In this document: positions 8,589-17,196 of the stretch, one piece after another
Layout of the letters: each line of letters begins with the position of its first letter
How positions within the stretch are numbered: the stretch's first letter is position 1
Assembly (NCBI RefSeq): GCF_005938125.1
Contig: NZ_VCQN01000003.1
Coordinates: 248,001-312,000 of the forward strand
Source: Bacillus sp. BHET2
GTDB lineage: Bacteria; Bacillota; Bacilli; Bacillales; Bacillaceae_B
Direction of reading: 5' to 3'
Length of the DNA stretch: 64,000 bases
Notes under the pieces: model-generated
The model's database searches: none
What the model was told of the DNA's origin: nothing
Seen by the model: only the letters and a program-made list of their open reading frames with translations
Made by a program: the position numbers and the translations under genes

Positions 8589-8629
8589 CAAAAAAATCCC
8601 CGAAGACAGCCAAAGCTTCCTTCAGGGAT
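8589..8629 (-). terminator. Terminator of ampS
   Basis: On the minus strand ATCCCTGAAG pairs with CTTCGGGGAT (10 bp), followed by a T-run, 19 bases past the ampS stop. Confidence 0.88.
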
Positions 8630-8647
8630 TTCCCAATGCATATTTAC

Positions 8648-9880
8648 TTAAAACGCCCAACCGCCATCACGGAATACTGCTTCAGTCGAGCCGTCTTCTT
8701 TCACGCCGTCAATGTTCATTTTGTCTGAACCAATCATGAAATCAACGTGTGTGATACTGTTGTTCAAGCCGTTTTTCTCTAGCTCTTCTTCGCTCATTTT
8801 CTTGCCGCCTTCGATACAGAATGCATAAGCATTACCGATCGCAAGGTGATTTGAGGCGTTCTCATCGAATAATGTGTTGTAGAATAACACGTTCGATTGA
8901 GAGATAGGGGATTTATGTGGAACAAGGGCTATTTCTCCAAGGTAATGAGATCCTTCATCTGTATCCACAAGACGTTTCAGGATTTCTTCGCCTTCTTCTG
9001 CCTTTACATCCACAATTCGTCCGTTTTCGAATGTTATTGTGAAATTGTCAATCACGTTACCGCCGTAGCTAAGTGGTTTCGTACTTGATACTGTACCGTT
9101 TACACCCGTTTTTTGAGGAACCGTGAAGACTTCTTCGGTTGGCATGTTCGCCATGAAAGTAGTTCCTTCTTCGTTCACACTTCCAGCTCCTACCCATAGA
9201 TGGCCTTTAGGAAGCTCGATGGTAAGGTCCGTCCCCGGAGCTGTGTAATGAAGTTTTTTGTAGTTCTTTTCGTTCAGGTATTCTACTTTTGTGTGAAGGT
9301 TTGCGTCATGGTCTTTCCAAGCTTGTACTGGATCAGCTTGGTCAGCACGAACCGCTTTGAAGATCGCATCCCATAATAGGTCTACTTGCTCTTCTTCAGA
9401 AGCATCCGGGAATACTTTTGCAGCCCAATTTTTAGAAGGCGCTGCAAGCACACACCAGCTCACTTTATCTGATTGAATGAATTGACGATATTTGGACATC
9501 GCTTTGCCGGCAACCTTCTGGAAGTTTGAAATACGTTCAGGATCGACACCTTTTAATAGGTCAGGGCTTGACGATACGATGCTCATGAAAGCAGCTCCGC
9601 CTTCAGCCAGCTCTTCCACTTCGCGTGCTTTCCACTGAGGGAACTCCTGGAATGCTTCGTCTGGAGCAAGATCGTATTTCGTGCGGTTGACCATATCGTC
9701 ATTCCAGTTGACGTATACATGCTTAGCTCCTACTTCATAGGCTTTTTTTACTACTAAACGGACGAATTCTGCAGAATCGATGGACGTATTGATGACCAAC
9801 GTTTGTCCCTTTTGGACATTCACTCCGACTTCTACAGCAAGACTTGCGTATTTCTCAAGATTTTGTTGGAAATTAGACAT
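8648..9880 (-). CDS. ampS: Aminopeptidase of peptidase family M29
   Basis: Cytoplasmic metal-dependent aminopeptidase that trims N-terminal residues from peptides. It is full length for M29 (410 residues). Family blocks visible: the N-terminal VNVQKGQTLVINTSIDSAEF, the metal-site region containing the NEEGTTFMANMPTEEVF segment, GRIVDVKAEEGEEILKRLVD, and the conserved EIALV...SPIS...LFYNTLFDENASNHLAIG. The C-terminal THVDFMIGSDKMNIDG is also typical. ATG follows GGAG at 8 bases. It stands alone, with its own terminator. Confidence 0.93.
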   Translation of the reverse strand: MSNFQQNLEKYASLAVEVGVNVQKGQTLVINTSIDSAEFVRLVVKKAYEVGAKHVYVNWNDDMVNRTKYDLAPDEAFQEFPQWKAREVEELAEGGAAFMSIVSSSPDLLKGVDPERISNFQKVAGKAMSKYRQFIQSDKVSWCVLAAPSKNWAAKVFPDASEEEQVDLLWDAIFKAVRADQADPVQAWKDHDANLHTKVEYLNEKNYKKLHYTAPGTDLTIELPKGHLWVGAGSVNEEGTTFMANMPTEEVFTVPQKTGVNGTVSSTKPLSYGGNVIDNFTITFENGRIVDVKAEEGEEILKRLVDTDEGSHYLGEIALVPHKSPISQSNVLFYNTLFDENASNHLAIGNAYAFCIEGGKKMSEEELEKNGLNNSITHVDFMIGSDKMNIDGVKEDGSTEAVFRDGGWAF

Positions 9881-10111
9881 ATGTATTCTCCTTTTTTCAG
9901 AATGTTCTATTACATTCTTATTGTATCAGTGCCTACACGGTTTGCAAGTGTTTACACCTATCTTTGTATCGTATGCAATACAATAAGAAAGTATTTGTGA
10001 GGTGCACGAAGAATATGAACGTTCTATGGCATTACAACATGAACATAGCATAGCTGCTGACAACTATACTATAATGATTGGAGCATGATTATAGATAAAG
10101 GGGATGAAACA

Positions 10112-10504
10112 ATGCCGTGGAATGTACTACTATTACGAATGTCAGCCATTTATGGGTTTATCGGAGCATTTCTTGGGTCACATATGGCTGGGGCAGGATC
10201 CTATGCATTTAAGCCCATTCACGCTCATATTTTAGTTGTTGGCTGGCTGAGCTTGTTTGCATATTCCTCTTATTACCGCTCCTATCAAGTGCCGAAATCT
10301 TCTAAACTGGCATTCGCACATGTGTGGACGGCGATCATCGGTTCAATTGGATTGACTGTTGGAATGTGGATGTACAATTTAAACCCTTTCAACCTGTCGA
10401 GCAGTTTTACAACGGTCTTCTACATAGTTGGAGGGAGCACTCTACTACTCAGCTTTTTCCTGTTTGTTTTTATGACATTTAAATATAGTGAGAGTAAGAA
10501 GTAA
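10112..10504 (+). CDS. Small four-helix membrane protein with conserved histidines
   Basis: 130 residues with four hydrophobic segments and little else. Histidines lie in or near membrane segments (GSHMAGAG, PIHAHILVVGW, FAHVWTA), a pattern seen in small relatives of heme-copper oxidase subunit I or NnrS-like proteins. Heme or metal binding is suggested, not shown. The start is ATG 10112, 8 bases after GGGG; an in-frame codon 27 bases earlier lacks a site. The location about 0.8 kb from nsrR/hmp is compatible with a role in NO or respiratory metabolism, but no operator links them. Confidence 0.68.
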   Translation: MPWNVLLLRMSAIYGFIGAFLGSHMAGAGSYAFKPIHAHILVVGWLSLFAYSSYYRSYQVPKSSKLAFAHVWTAIIGSIGLTVGMWMYNLNPFNLSSSFTTVFYIVGGSTLLLSFFLFVFMTFKYSESKK

Positions 10505-10512
10505 GGGAGTGT

Positions 10513-10546
10513 GCCTGTTTTCAGTTTGGAGACAGGCTTTTTATTT
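10513..10546 (+). terminator. Terminator of the four-helix membrane protein gene
   Basis: GCCTGT and ACAGGC pair around a 13-base loop that can extend the stem; TTTTTATTTT follows. Confidence 0.8.
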
Positions 10547-10568
10547 TGGGAGTTATGCGATGGTTGTT

Positions 10569-10701
10569 CACCTGTCAAAAAATAACGGATTTTTGACAGG
10601 TGAATATTGGTCATAGTTTAACAGTTAAATTACCTGTAAATAGTAACTGTTAAACGAATGCAGGTCATTTAAAGTTCAGTTGCTGAATTCAGCAGCTGAA
10701 C
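10569..10701. repeat. Three consecutive perfect or near-perfect palindromes
   Basis: 10569-10602: CACCTGTCAAAAA against TTTTTGACAGGTG. 10616-10655: GTTTAACAGTTA against TAACTGTTAAAC. 10674-10701: a 28-base palindrome with one mismatched pair, centred on GAATTC, arms GTTCAGTTGCTGAA. Only the first could work as a terminator. The rest of 10547-10802 shows no gene. Confidence 0.85.
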
Positions 10702-10802
10702 ATAACTAACTTACCTTCCAAAAACCTCTTTTATATGGGGATTTTGAAAGAGCTGGAATCCTAATGAGTAATACAACCTCTCTACCTTGATACAAAGCCA
10801 TC

Positions 10803-10835
10803 AAAAAAACGCCTATCCAACTATGGAAATAGGCG
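10803..10835 (-). terminator. Terminator of nsrR
   Basis: CGCCTAT and ATAGGCG form the stem; T7 follows on the minus strand, 12 bases beyond the nsrR stop. Confidence 0.87.
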
Positions 10836-10846
10836 CGTTTCATTCT

Positions 10847-11305
10847 TTACGTTAACTTTTCATCCTGCTGCTTTTCCTGGAAAAGGAACCGATAGTCCAT
10901 TGGATTCTGGACCAAGTCTGCCAAGCTATACTCTTGGAGGACCGAGAGATAGGCGTTCAATGCTTGGCCGAGTACGTGTTTTAATCCGCATACGGGAGTG
11001 ATGATGCAGGAATTATTTTCGGCATCGAAACATTCGACCAGGTGGAAATCCTCTTCGGTGGCCCGTACGAGTTTTCCAATATTTATTTCTTCAGGAGATA
11101 GTGCGAGTTTGATACCGCCGTTTCTGCCACGGATCGTGTCGATCATCCCCATTTTTCCTAGCTCATATGTCACTTTCATAAGATGATTCTTTGAGATGCT
11201 GTAGGCATCAGCAATTTCTTTTATATTAGAGAGCTCATCCTTTGGCTTTGATGCCAAATAGATCAAGACCCTCAGTGAGTAATCAGTGTATAAAGTTAGT
11301 CTCAT
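10847..11305 (-). CDS. nsrR: NO-sensing Rrf2-family repressor NsrR
   Basis: Iron-sulfur transcription repressor that loses DNA binding when NO attacks its cluster. The winged-helix DNA-binding region covers residues 1-65 (NIKEIADAYSISKNHLMKV, then RGRNGGIKL). With ATG 11305 as start, cysteines fall at 92, 100 and 106 and aspartate at 8, the same cluster ligands reported for B. subtilis NsrR. An ATG three codons upstream is less well spaced from AAAGGTGA. Length 152. It is divergent from hmp, its expected target; in B. subtilis the two genes are not adjacent. Confidence 0.95.
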   Translation of the reverse strand: MRLTLYTDYSLRVLIYLASKPKDELSNIKEIADAYSISKNHLMKVTYELGKMGMIDTIRGRNGGIKLALSPEEINIGKLVRATEEDFHLVECFDAENNSCIITPVCGLKHVLGQALNAYLSVLQEYSLADLVQNPMDYRFLFQEKQQDEKLT

Positions 11306-11335
11306 GTATCTCACCTTTCCGTTCCGTTCTTTTTT

Positions 11336-11365
11336 ATTATACAGAAGGAATTAAGTCTGTGTCTA
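11336..11365 (-). promoter_or_regulatory. Sigma-A-type promoter of nsrR
   Basis: On the minus strand -35 TAGACA, 18-base spacer, -10 TATAAT, about 30 bases upstream of the nsrR start codon. Confidence 0.65.
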
Positions 11366-11383
11366 AATGTGACTGTTTTGTTA

Positions 11384-11453
11384 AAGATGTATTTTATATA
11401 TTGTTTTAAAAGGAAGGTGAGAGTATTCTAAAGGTGTATTTAAAATATATCTT
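11384..11453 (+). promoter_or_regulatory. hmp promoter with two NsrR-type boxes
   Basis: -35 TTGTTT (11401) and -10 TATTCT (11424) with a 17-base spacer. A 23-base near-palindrome, AAGGTGTATTT-A-AAATATATCTT (11431-11453), covers the expected start site and fits the NsrR operator pattern. A weaker copy, AAGATGTATTT followed by ATATATTGTTT (11384-11406), overlaps the -35. Repression by NsrR until NO appears is the expected behaviour. Confidence 0.8.
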
Positions 11454-11467
11454 TAGGAGTGACCAAT

Positions 11468-12661
11468 ATGTTATCTCAAAAAACCATTGAAATCGTGAAG
11501 TCTACTGCCCCTGTCTTAGAAGTTAAAGGAACGGAAATTACGTCCGTGTTTTATAATAATTTATTTACCAATCATCCGGAACTATTAAATATTTTCAATC
11601 ATGCCAATCAAAAAAGAGGTCGACAGCAAACGGCATTAGCCAATACGGTGTATGCAGCGGCTCAACATATCGATAAGCTCGAGACGATTCTGCCTGTAGT
11701 GAAGCAGATTGCCCACAAGCATAGAAGTTTAGGCGTAAAGCCTGAACATTATCCGATTGTTGGCGAGCATCTCCTTCAAGCGATCAAACAAGTACTTGGA
11801 GAGGCAGCGACAGATGAGATCATTGAAGCTTGGGGAGAGGCGTACGGTGTCATCGCAGGAGTATTCATCAATGTAGAGGAAGAGATGTACAAAGAAGCAG
11901 GATACAGAGACTTTAAGACCTTCGTTGTATCAGAAAAAGTAGAGGAAAGCGATGTGATTACTTCCTTTTATCTTCAACCGAAAGAAGGAGGCGACGTTCC
12001 CGCCTATATACCAGGCCAATATATTTCAGTGCGCGTGACCATTCCAGGTGAAGAGTTCACACATATCCGCCAGTACAGCTTATCAAGTGCACCCCGTCAA
12101 GACTTCTTCAGAATCTCTGTCAAAAAAGAAGCAGAATTCGATCCTATTGGAAAAGTTTCTAATTTCTTACATGAGAAGATCGAAGCAGGGAGTGAGATCG
12201 AAGTCAGTGCACCTGCTGGAGATTTTCATCTAGAGGAAGGTCAGTCACCTGTTGCTTTGATCAGTGGAGGGGTTGGCATTACACCAATGATGAGTATGCT
12301 TGATACAATAGCCCGTAACATACCTGAACGGAAAACGACTTTTATCCATGCGAGCAAACACGAAGGTGTTCATGCCTTTAGAGATGAAGTAGACACTCTC
12401 ATGGACGAATTAGTGAACGGAGAGACTTGTTATATTTATGAAAATCCCCATGATGAATCCCAATCACATTTTCAAGGCTACGTGAACAAAGACATCCTTT
12501 CCCAGTATGTGGATGAAGGGACGACATGTTATGTGTGCGGACCGGCACCATTTATGAAAGCGGTTATTTCGACATTGAAAGAAATGGGCGTGACAACAAT
12601 CCATTTTGAATTCTTCGGCCCGGCGATGGATTTATCAAAGGTGGAAAGTGTACCGGTTTAA
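11468..12661 (+). CDS. hmp: Flavohemoglobin, nitric oxide dioxygenase
   Basis: Converts NO and O2 to nitrate with NAD(P)H in the cytoplasm. Residues 1-140 form the globin domain, with the proximal heme histidine in IAHKHRSLGVKPEHYP. The FAD domain follows with HIRQYSLSSAP, then the NAD domain with ISGGVGITPMMSML and YVCGPAPFMKAV near the C-terminus: the complete Hmp order at normal length (397). ATG 11468 is 8 bases after AGGAG and aligns with B. subtilis Hmp; GTG 11459 would overlap the ribosome binding site. Divergent from nsrR, with NsrR-type boxes in its promoter. Confidence 0.96.
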   Translation: MLSQKTIEIVKSTAPVLEVKGTEITSVFYNNLFTNHPELLNIFNHANQKRGRQQTALANTVYAAAQHIDKLETILPVVKQIAHKHRSLGVKPEHYPIVGEHLLQAIKQVLGEAATDEIIEAWGEAYGVIAGVFINVEEEMYKEAGYRDFKTFVVSEKVEESDVITSFYLQPKEGGDVPAYIPGQYISVRVTIPGEEFTHIRQYSLSSAPRQDFFRISVKKEAEFDPIGKVSNFLHEKIEAGSEIEVSAPAGDFHLEEGQSPVALISGGVGITPMMSMLDTIARNIPERKTTFIHASKHEGVHAFRDEVDTLMDELVNGETCYIYENPHDESQSHFQGYVNKDILSQYVDEGTTCYVCGPAPFMKAVISTLKEMGVTTIHFEFFGPAMDLSKVESVPV

Positions 12662-12674
12662 TCAAATTGGGGAT

Positions 12675-12750
12675 TTGAAAATAAAATGCTTAACTTGAAA
12701 ATAAATGTGGTGGATTTGAAAATAAAAGTCACAAAGTTGAAAATATAAAA
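12675..12750 (+). repeat. Phased 20-bp array 3, word TTGAAAATAAA, 4 units
   Basis: The word occurs at 12675, 12695, 12716 and 12737 (steps 20, 21, 21), with unrelated filler. It is located just after the hmp stop codon, before the shared terminator at 12804. Confidence 0.83.
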
Positions 12751-12803
12751 ACGTTTGGTCCCAATCCAAACACAAATTTCACATCATACCGCCATGCTGA
12801 ATA

Positions 12804-12834
12804 GAAAAAACGCTAGGAATCCTAGCGTTTTTTC
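12804..12834. terminator. Bidirectional terminator between hmp and a small convergent gene
   Basis: AAAAAACGCTAGG and CCTAGCGTTTTTT form a symmetrical hairpin with A-run and T-run on both sides. Confidence 0.9.
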
Positions 12835-12838
12835 TATT

Positions 12839-13006
12839 TTATAATCGATGTTCGTCGTGATCTTCACGATTTTTAAAGGCTTCCTGTGTCACGATCAGTT
12901 CTTCATCACCAGCTGCCTCTTCAGAATGCTTTACTGATGTGCTATTTTGAGGGAAGTTTCCTGGGTGTCCTTTTTTCTTTGAATCGAATGATTTACCACG
13001 TGCCAT
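12839..13006 (-). CDS. Small hydrophilic protein, unrecognised
   Basis: 55 residues beginning MARGKSFDSKKKGHPGNFPQ and ending REDHDEHRL. It is basic at the N-terminus and acidic later, with no membrane segment or signal. AAGGAG lies 8 bases before ATG 13006, and the gene runs to the bidirectional terminator, so it looks real. Its composition is like short cytoplasmic or spore-associated Bacillus proteins, but I cannot assign a family. Confidence 0.66.
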   Translation of the reverse strand: MARGKSFDSKKKGHPGNFPQNSTSVKHSEEAAGDEELIVTQEAFKNREDHDEHRL

Positions 13007-13210
13007 GTTCGCCACTCCTTTTATTCCAGTATATAAATAGCTTTTCCAGCTCGAATGAAAATATGTGAAATGAATTGTCAGAAAATAGACTCATTTCATT
13101 CATTCTGTGACCCGGTCATTTAGATATACTAGTTGTAAAAGGTGGGGCGTAGTCACTACGATATGGAAAGATCACCCGATTCCACTGAAAAAGAATCAGG
13201 AGGGGTAGAG

Positions 13211-13588
13211 ATGGATTTTTCAATGATTGTATCTGAGCATCGAATTAAGAAGGCGTATGAGGACGGTGAGTTTAAGGCGTTGCCAGGCTTCGGTAAACCG
13301 CTCAATCTGGACGATGATTTAGGAGTCCCAGAAGAGTTGAAGATGGCGCATCGAATGATGAAGAATGCTGGCTTCTCAACGGATGAAATGAACGTGAAAA
13401 AAGAAATGATGCGTATTGAAGATCTGATCAAAGTATGTGATAACGAATTGGATAAACAGGAGCTGCAACAGAACCTGAATGAGAAAATGTTGAAGTATAA
13501 TGCCATGCTTTCCAAGAAGAGAATCAACACCAATAGTTCCTTATTTAAAAATTATGAACACAAGCTCGAAGGAAAGCTACTGAAATAA
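13211..13588 (+). CDS. DUF1992 / DnaJ-homologue C-28-like protein
   Basis: 125 residues. The N-terminal half has the conserved DUF1992 pattern: IKKAYEDGEFKALPGFGKPL, then LDDDLGVPEELKMAHRMMKNAG. The C-terminal half is a coiled, Lys/Glu-rich helix. Family function is unknown. AGGAGG is 7-10 bases before ATG 13211; the frame is open further upstream, but those codons precede the ribosome binding site and lack family similarity. The terminator at 13590 is shared with the convergent gene. Confidence 0.85.
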   Translation: MDFSMIVSEHRIKKAYEDGEFKALPGFGKPLNLDDDLGVPEELKMAHRMMKNAGFSTDEMNVKKEMMRIEDLIKVCDNELDKQELQQNLNEKMLKYNAMLSKKRINTNSSLFKNYEHKLEGKLLK

Positions 13589-13589
13589 A

Positions 13590-13630
13590 AAAAACACCAC
13601 TTTCATCGTCGAAAGTGGTGTTTATTATTA
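13590..13630. terminator. Bidirectional terminator
   Basis: AACACCACTTTC pairs with GAAAGTGGTGTT; an A-run precedes and a T-rich stretch follows, serving the DUF1992 gene and the convergent membrane protein gene. Confidence 0.88.
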
Positions 13631-13813
13631 TTTCGGGTCCTTGTCCTCTTTGAACAAGAAGAAAGAAATGACCCCGGATAAGAGTGCGCCCCCGATAATA
13701 AGCATGGCTTTTGATCCAGGCGGAATTTCAGCGTATTGTTTGCCGAGCATCCAGTTAGCTGCCAGAGCTACGATAATCATGATGGGAATGACCATGGTGA
13801 GTCGTTTCTTCAA
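13628..13813 (-). CDS. Small membrane protein with two hydrophobic segments
   Basis: About 61 residues with segments around LTMVIPIMIIVALAANWML and AMLIIGGALLSGVISFFLF, a short polar linker (GKQYAEIPPGS) and a charged tail (KEDKDPK). TTG 13813 is 11 bases after AAGGA; GTG 13822 is only 2 bases from it. Unrecognised, though similar short proteins are common in Bacillus. It sits downstream of the chemoreceptor's 3' end on the same strand. Confidence 0.62.
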   Translation of the reverse strand: MKKRLTMVIPIMIIVALAANWMLGKQYAEIPPGSKAMLIIGGALLSGVISFFLFKEDKDPK

Positions 13814-13862
13814 GAGTGCCACATCCTTATAAACGTAAATGTTGTTATTAGTGTATCATAGT

Positions 13863-15344
13863 TTATTCCTCTACACTTCGCTGAATTCGTTCGGCGCTTG
13901 TGGCAGTTTCTTGAACATATTGGGCGATCGTCCGGTTATCTCCGTGCAAGGTTTCGATGGTTGCGCTGATTTCTTCAAGTCCGGCAGAAGTTTGTTGGAT
14001 GACGGCAGCCAATTCTTTCGTTGATAGTTCAGCATCCTGGGTCTGTCCTCTTACATCCGAAGCAGTATCAGTCAAGTGCTGGAATTCGCATGATAAGGCT
14101 GTAAGCTTCTCTCGGAGTGTCGTGAAATACTCTGTTACTTCACCCGTTGCCCCCACATTTTCATTCAGCTTAACCGAACTAAGATTCATGATTTCCACAG
14201 CGGTAGAGTTTGCTGTGTTCACGGAAGCAAGATTGTCGTTGATTTGGGTGGCAGTGTTACGTGTGATCTCTGCTAATTTGCGAATTTCGTCCGCTACGAT
14301 ACTGAAGCCTCGTCCTGCTTCACCAGCTCTTGCCGCTTCGATGGAAGCATTCAATGCGAGTAAATTGGTTTGATCTGTAATGTCTTGTATGCTTCCGATA
14401 AAGGTATTGGTTTCTTCAATCTTGCTTGTAAGTTCTTTGAAGGTTTGATGTAGTCCTTCAATGATATTCTTCAACTCAATCATATTCTCCTGAAGATCAA
14501 TGACCCGTTCGCTGCCTGAAACAGCAATGGCGTTCGCATCCGTTGAATGTATTGTCAGGTCATTTGAGAGTTTGGAGACTTCCTCCATTTTACTCATCGT
14601 CGTTTCTGTTACGGAGGCGATATTGTTGATCTGATCACTTTGCGTGACGCTTCCTGCCGAAATTTCTCCGACAGCCGTTTTCATTTCTTCATGTGAAATG
14701 AGATGGGTTTGAATCTGATCGTTTATTTGATGGATACTGCTTGAGATTGTCGCCAACTCTTTTTGTAAGAAATTTCGCTGATTCTCTTTTTTCTTACTTT
14801 CGCTTTCTGTTATGTGAATGAATTCTTGAAGCTGTTTAAATTGTGATTGATTTAATTGGATGACGACCCCTAGGACTATTCCGAGCAATACATAGCTGAG
14901 CAAGGAAGGGACAAATAATTCGGCGAAAACCGGATCTCCCTTTGGAGCCAATACACCATTCATAACGAGCAGTACAAGACCGGACGTGTAACCTATTCCA
15001 AAGATGACAGGATTAAAGTGAATGGCACTGATCACAGCTAAAAAGAGAAGAATGACTAAATCAGGAGGGTTGGATCCTTCAAGAAAGAGCCAGATTCCCA
15101 TAATGGCGTACACAGTAGGGATGCTCAAATACACAAAGTAATGCGGTCTTTTCATGATCAATTGAAGTACAACAAAATATCCGGCCAGAAGCAGGATCTG
15201 TGATGCAAAAGCAGCAACGGTGATGATGCCCGATTCGTGGATGATTGAATACGTAAGGGCGGCTACCAGGCTGATTCCATAGGTAATCAGCAGTAGAAGA
15301 TTCTTTCTTTTACTGTCGACTTCTTTCATTTGCTTTGGGGTCAT
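13863..15344 (-). CDS. Methyl-accepting chemotaxis protein with multi-span membrane N-terminus
   Basis: Chemoreceptor of 493 residues. Residues 1-175 contain about six membrane helices in place of the usual two helices flanking an extracellular sensor domain, so the ligand or stimulus is probably sensed in the membrane. The cytoplasmic signalling domain follows, with the hairpin tip [19 protein letters not shown] and [14 protein letters not shown], which bind CheW and CheA. No HAMP domain is obvious. AAGGAGAG precedes ATG 15344. A sigma-D promoter is present and diverges from that of motAB. Confidence 0.92.
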   Translation of the reverse strand: MTPKQMKEVDSKRKNLLLLITYGISLVAALTYSIIHESGIITVAAFASQILLLAGYFVVLQLIMKRPHYFVYLSIPTVYAIMGIWLFLEGSNPPDLVILLFLAVISAIHFNPVIFGIGYTSGLVLLVMNGVLAPKGDPVFAELFVPSLLSYVLLGIVLGVVIQLNQSQFKQLQEFIHITESESKKKENQRNFLQKELATISSSIHQINDQIQTHLISHEEMKTAVGEISAGSVTQSDQINNIASVTETTMSKMEEVSKLSNDLTIHSTDANAIAVSGSERVIDLQENMIELKNIIEGLHQTFKELTSKIEETNTFIGSIQDITDQTNLLALNASIEAARAGEAGRGFSIVADEIRKLAEITRNTATQINDNLASVNTANSTAVEIMNLSSVKLNENVGATGEVTEYFTTLREKLTALSCEFQHLTDTASDVRGQTQDAELSTKELAAVIQQTSAGLEEISATIETLHGDNRTIAQYVQETATSAERIQRSVEE

Positions 15345-15382
15345 GACGATTCTCTCCTTTAATAAGACACCTAATACTCTCT

Positions 15383-15409
15383 ATATCGTCATAAATAGAT
15401 AGCGCTTTA
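15383..15409 (-). promoter_or_regulatory. Sigma-D promoter of the chemoreceptor gene
   Basis: On the minus strand TAAA, 15-base spacer, GACGATAT: one mismatch to the TAAA-N15-GCCGATAT consensus, about 40 bases upstream of the start codon. Confidence 0.8.
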
Positions 15410-15456
15410 ATAACCTTTAGAAGTAATTTTAAGAAAATTTCGAACGCATCTTTCAT

Positions 15457-15483
15457 TCAATATTCCAAGGTTCCATCCGATAC
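15457..15483 (+). promoter_or_regulatory. Sigma-D promoter of motAB
   Basis: TCAA, 15-base spacer, TCCGATAC, close to the sigma-D pattern and 38 bases upstream of motA. It faces away from the chemoreceptor's promoter. Confidence 0.65.
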
Positions 15484-15520
15484 TAATAGTAGACTACGAG
15501 AAGTAAGGTGGAGCGATCAG

Positions 15521-16312
15521 ATGGATAAGACGTCTTTTATAGGAGTCATTTTAGGGATTATAGCGGTTGGAGTGGGGATGGTATTCAAGGGTGTAAGCCC
15601 GATTGCCTTGCTGAACCCTGCGGCCATATTGATTATTATACTTGGAACGGTGGCCGCAGTGACCATTGCCTTCCCGACACACGAAATAAAAAAAGTGCCG
15701 AAGCTTTTTGGCATATTGTTTAAAGAACAAAAAGTGCAGGACCCGAAACAAACGATTCAATTTTTCTCTCAAATCGCAGATCTTGCCAGAAAAGAAGGAC
15801 TGCTTGCCCTTGAAGCCAAGACTCAGGAAGTAGACGATCCTTTCTTGAGGGACGGACTTTCCTTAGCTGTTGATGGCCAGAGCGCGGATTACATAAGGGA
15901 TGTACTACATGAAGAAATCGACGCAATGGAAGAGCGTCATAGTGGAGGGGCGCTCATCTTTACACAGGCAGGAACGTACGCGCCGACACTTGGTGTGCTC
16001 GGGGCGGTCATTGGATTAATCGCAGCACTTAGTCATATGGACAATACTGAAGAGCTTGGACATGCGATATCAGCGGCATTTGTTGCCACACTGCTCGGTA
16101 TCTTCACGGGATACGTCCTTTGGCATCCTTTCGCCAACAAGTTGAAAAGGAAGTCCAAAGTTGAAGTCCAGATGAAGATGATGATTGTAGAAGGTATCCT
16201 TTCAATTATTGAAGGAGAATCACCACGGGTAATTGAACAGAAGCTTGCGTCCTATTTGCCGGCAAGTGAACGGATCTTACTACTAAAGGGGGATGAGGAT
16301 GAGGCGGCGTAA
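15521..16312 (+). CDS. motA: Flagellar stator protein MotA
   Basis: Membrane subunit of the proton-driven flagellar stator. 263 residues with four transmembrane segments. The closest match I recognise is B. subtilis MotA: MDKTSFIGVILG at the start, LARKEGLLALEA in the cytoplasmic loop, and FTQAGTYAPTLGVLGAVIGL then GHAISAAFVATLLGIFTGYV in helices 3 and 4. ATG 15521 follows AAGGTGG. It overlaps motB by 14 bases, so translation is probably coupled. Confidence 0.95.
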   Translation: MDKTSFIGVILGIIAVGVGMVFKGVSPIALLNPAAILIIILGTVAAVTIAFPTHEIKKVPKLFGILFKEQKVQDPKQTIQFFSQIADLARKEGLLALEAKTQEVDDPFLRDGLSLAVDGQSADYIRDVLHEEIDAMEERHSGGALIFTQAGTYAPTLGVLGAVIGLIAALSHMDNTEELGHAISAAFVATLLGIFTGYVLWHPFANKLKRKSKVEVQMKMMIVEGILSIIEGESPRVIEQKLASYLPASERILLLKGDEDEAA

Positions 16313-17090
16313 GAAGAAACATGACGACGAGCATATGGATGAGTCCTGGCTGATCCCGTATGCGGATTTACTCACCTTGTTATTGGCCCTGTTTATCGTC
16401 CTCTATGCGTCAAGTTCAGTGGACGCTCAAAAATTTGAGGAACTTTCAGAAGTCTTCAATGAAATCTTCACTGGAGGAACGGGGATGATGGATCATCCAA
16501 GCCCGGTGGCACCTCAGCAGTCGAGTGATCAGGTGGAGAAGCAGGCAGCTTCCTCAGGACATGATGTAGAGAAAGAGAAGGAATTAAGCAAAGAAGAACT
16601 GGACAAACAGGCTTTTCTTAAGGATCAAGAAGAGTTAAAAGAAATTCAGCAAAAAATAAATGAGTACATCAAAACGAATAACTTGGAGCTTCAGTTCGTC
16701 ACGAAACTGACCGATGAAGGGTTGCTTCTGACAATACGGGACAATGTCCTATTCGATTCGGGATCTGCGACCGTGCAGGGGAGTGATCTGGGGGTGGCCG
16801 ACGAATTGTCCGGTCTGCTTGAGATGAATCCACCACGGAACATTATTATCAGCGGACACACTGACAATGTGCCCATCCGGAATGCAGAATTCGATTCCAA
16901 CTGGGAGCTAAGCGTCATGAGGGCGGTCAATTTCATGAAAATTATTTTGCACAATCCAAAGCTTGATCCACAATGGTTCAGCGCAAAAGGATTTGGAGAA
17001 TTTGAGCCGATTGCTGACAATGGAACAGCAGAAGGACGGGGACAGAATCGTCGTGTGGAAGTACTGATATTGCCAAGAGTCACAGAATAA
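16299..17090 (+). CDS. motB: Flagellar stator protein MotB
   Basis: Partner of MotA; anchors the stator to peptidoglycan. The single membrane helix near residues 18-40, with the proton-carrying aspartate at 23 in PYADLLTLLLALFIVLYASS, resembles proton- rather than sodium-type MotB. A charged linker (about 80-130) precedes an OmpA-like peptidoglycan-binding domain with SGHTDNVPI and GRGQNRRVEVLI. GGGGG is 6 bases before ATG 16299; ATG 16293 would be too close. A terminator follows at 17100. Confidence 0.95.
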   Translation: MRRRKKKHDDEHMDESWLIPYADLLTLLLALFIVLYASSSVDAQKFEELSEVFNEIFTGGTGMMDHPSPVAPQQSSDQVEKQAASSGHDVEKEKELSKEELDKQAFLKDQEELKEIQQKINEYIKTNNLELQFVTKLTDEGLLLTIRDNVLFDSGSATVQGSDLGVADELSGLLEMNPPRNIIISGHTDNVPIRNAEFDSNWELSVMRAVNFMKIILHNPKLDPQWFSAKGFGEFEPIADNGTAEGRGQNRRVEVLILPRVTE

Positions 17091-17099
17091 ACTTCAGGA

Positions 17100-17131
17100 A
17101 CTGCAGTTGAATGTCGGCTGCAGTCTTTTTT
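17100..17131 (+). terminator. Terminator of motAB
   Basis: ACTGCAG and CTGCAGT with an 11-base loop, then CTTTTTT. Confidence 0.85.
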
Positions 17132-17196
17132 ATGGTCAAATGCTGGCACATTTCCAGGGAAATGAACCGAATTTGTCAAATGGTGATGAGGGATAG

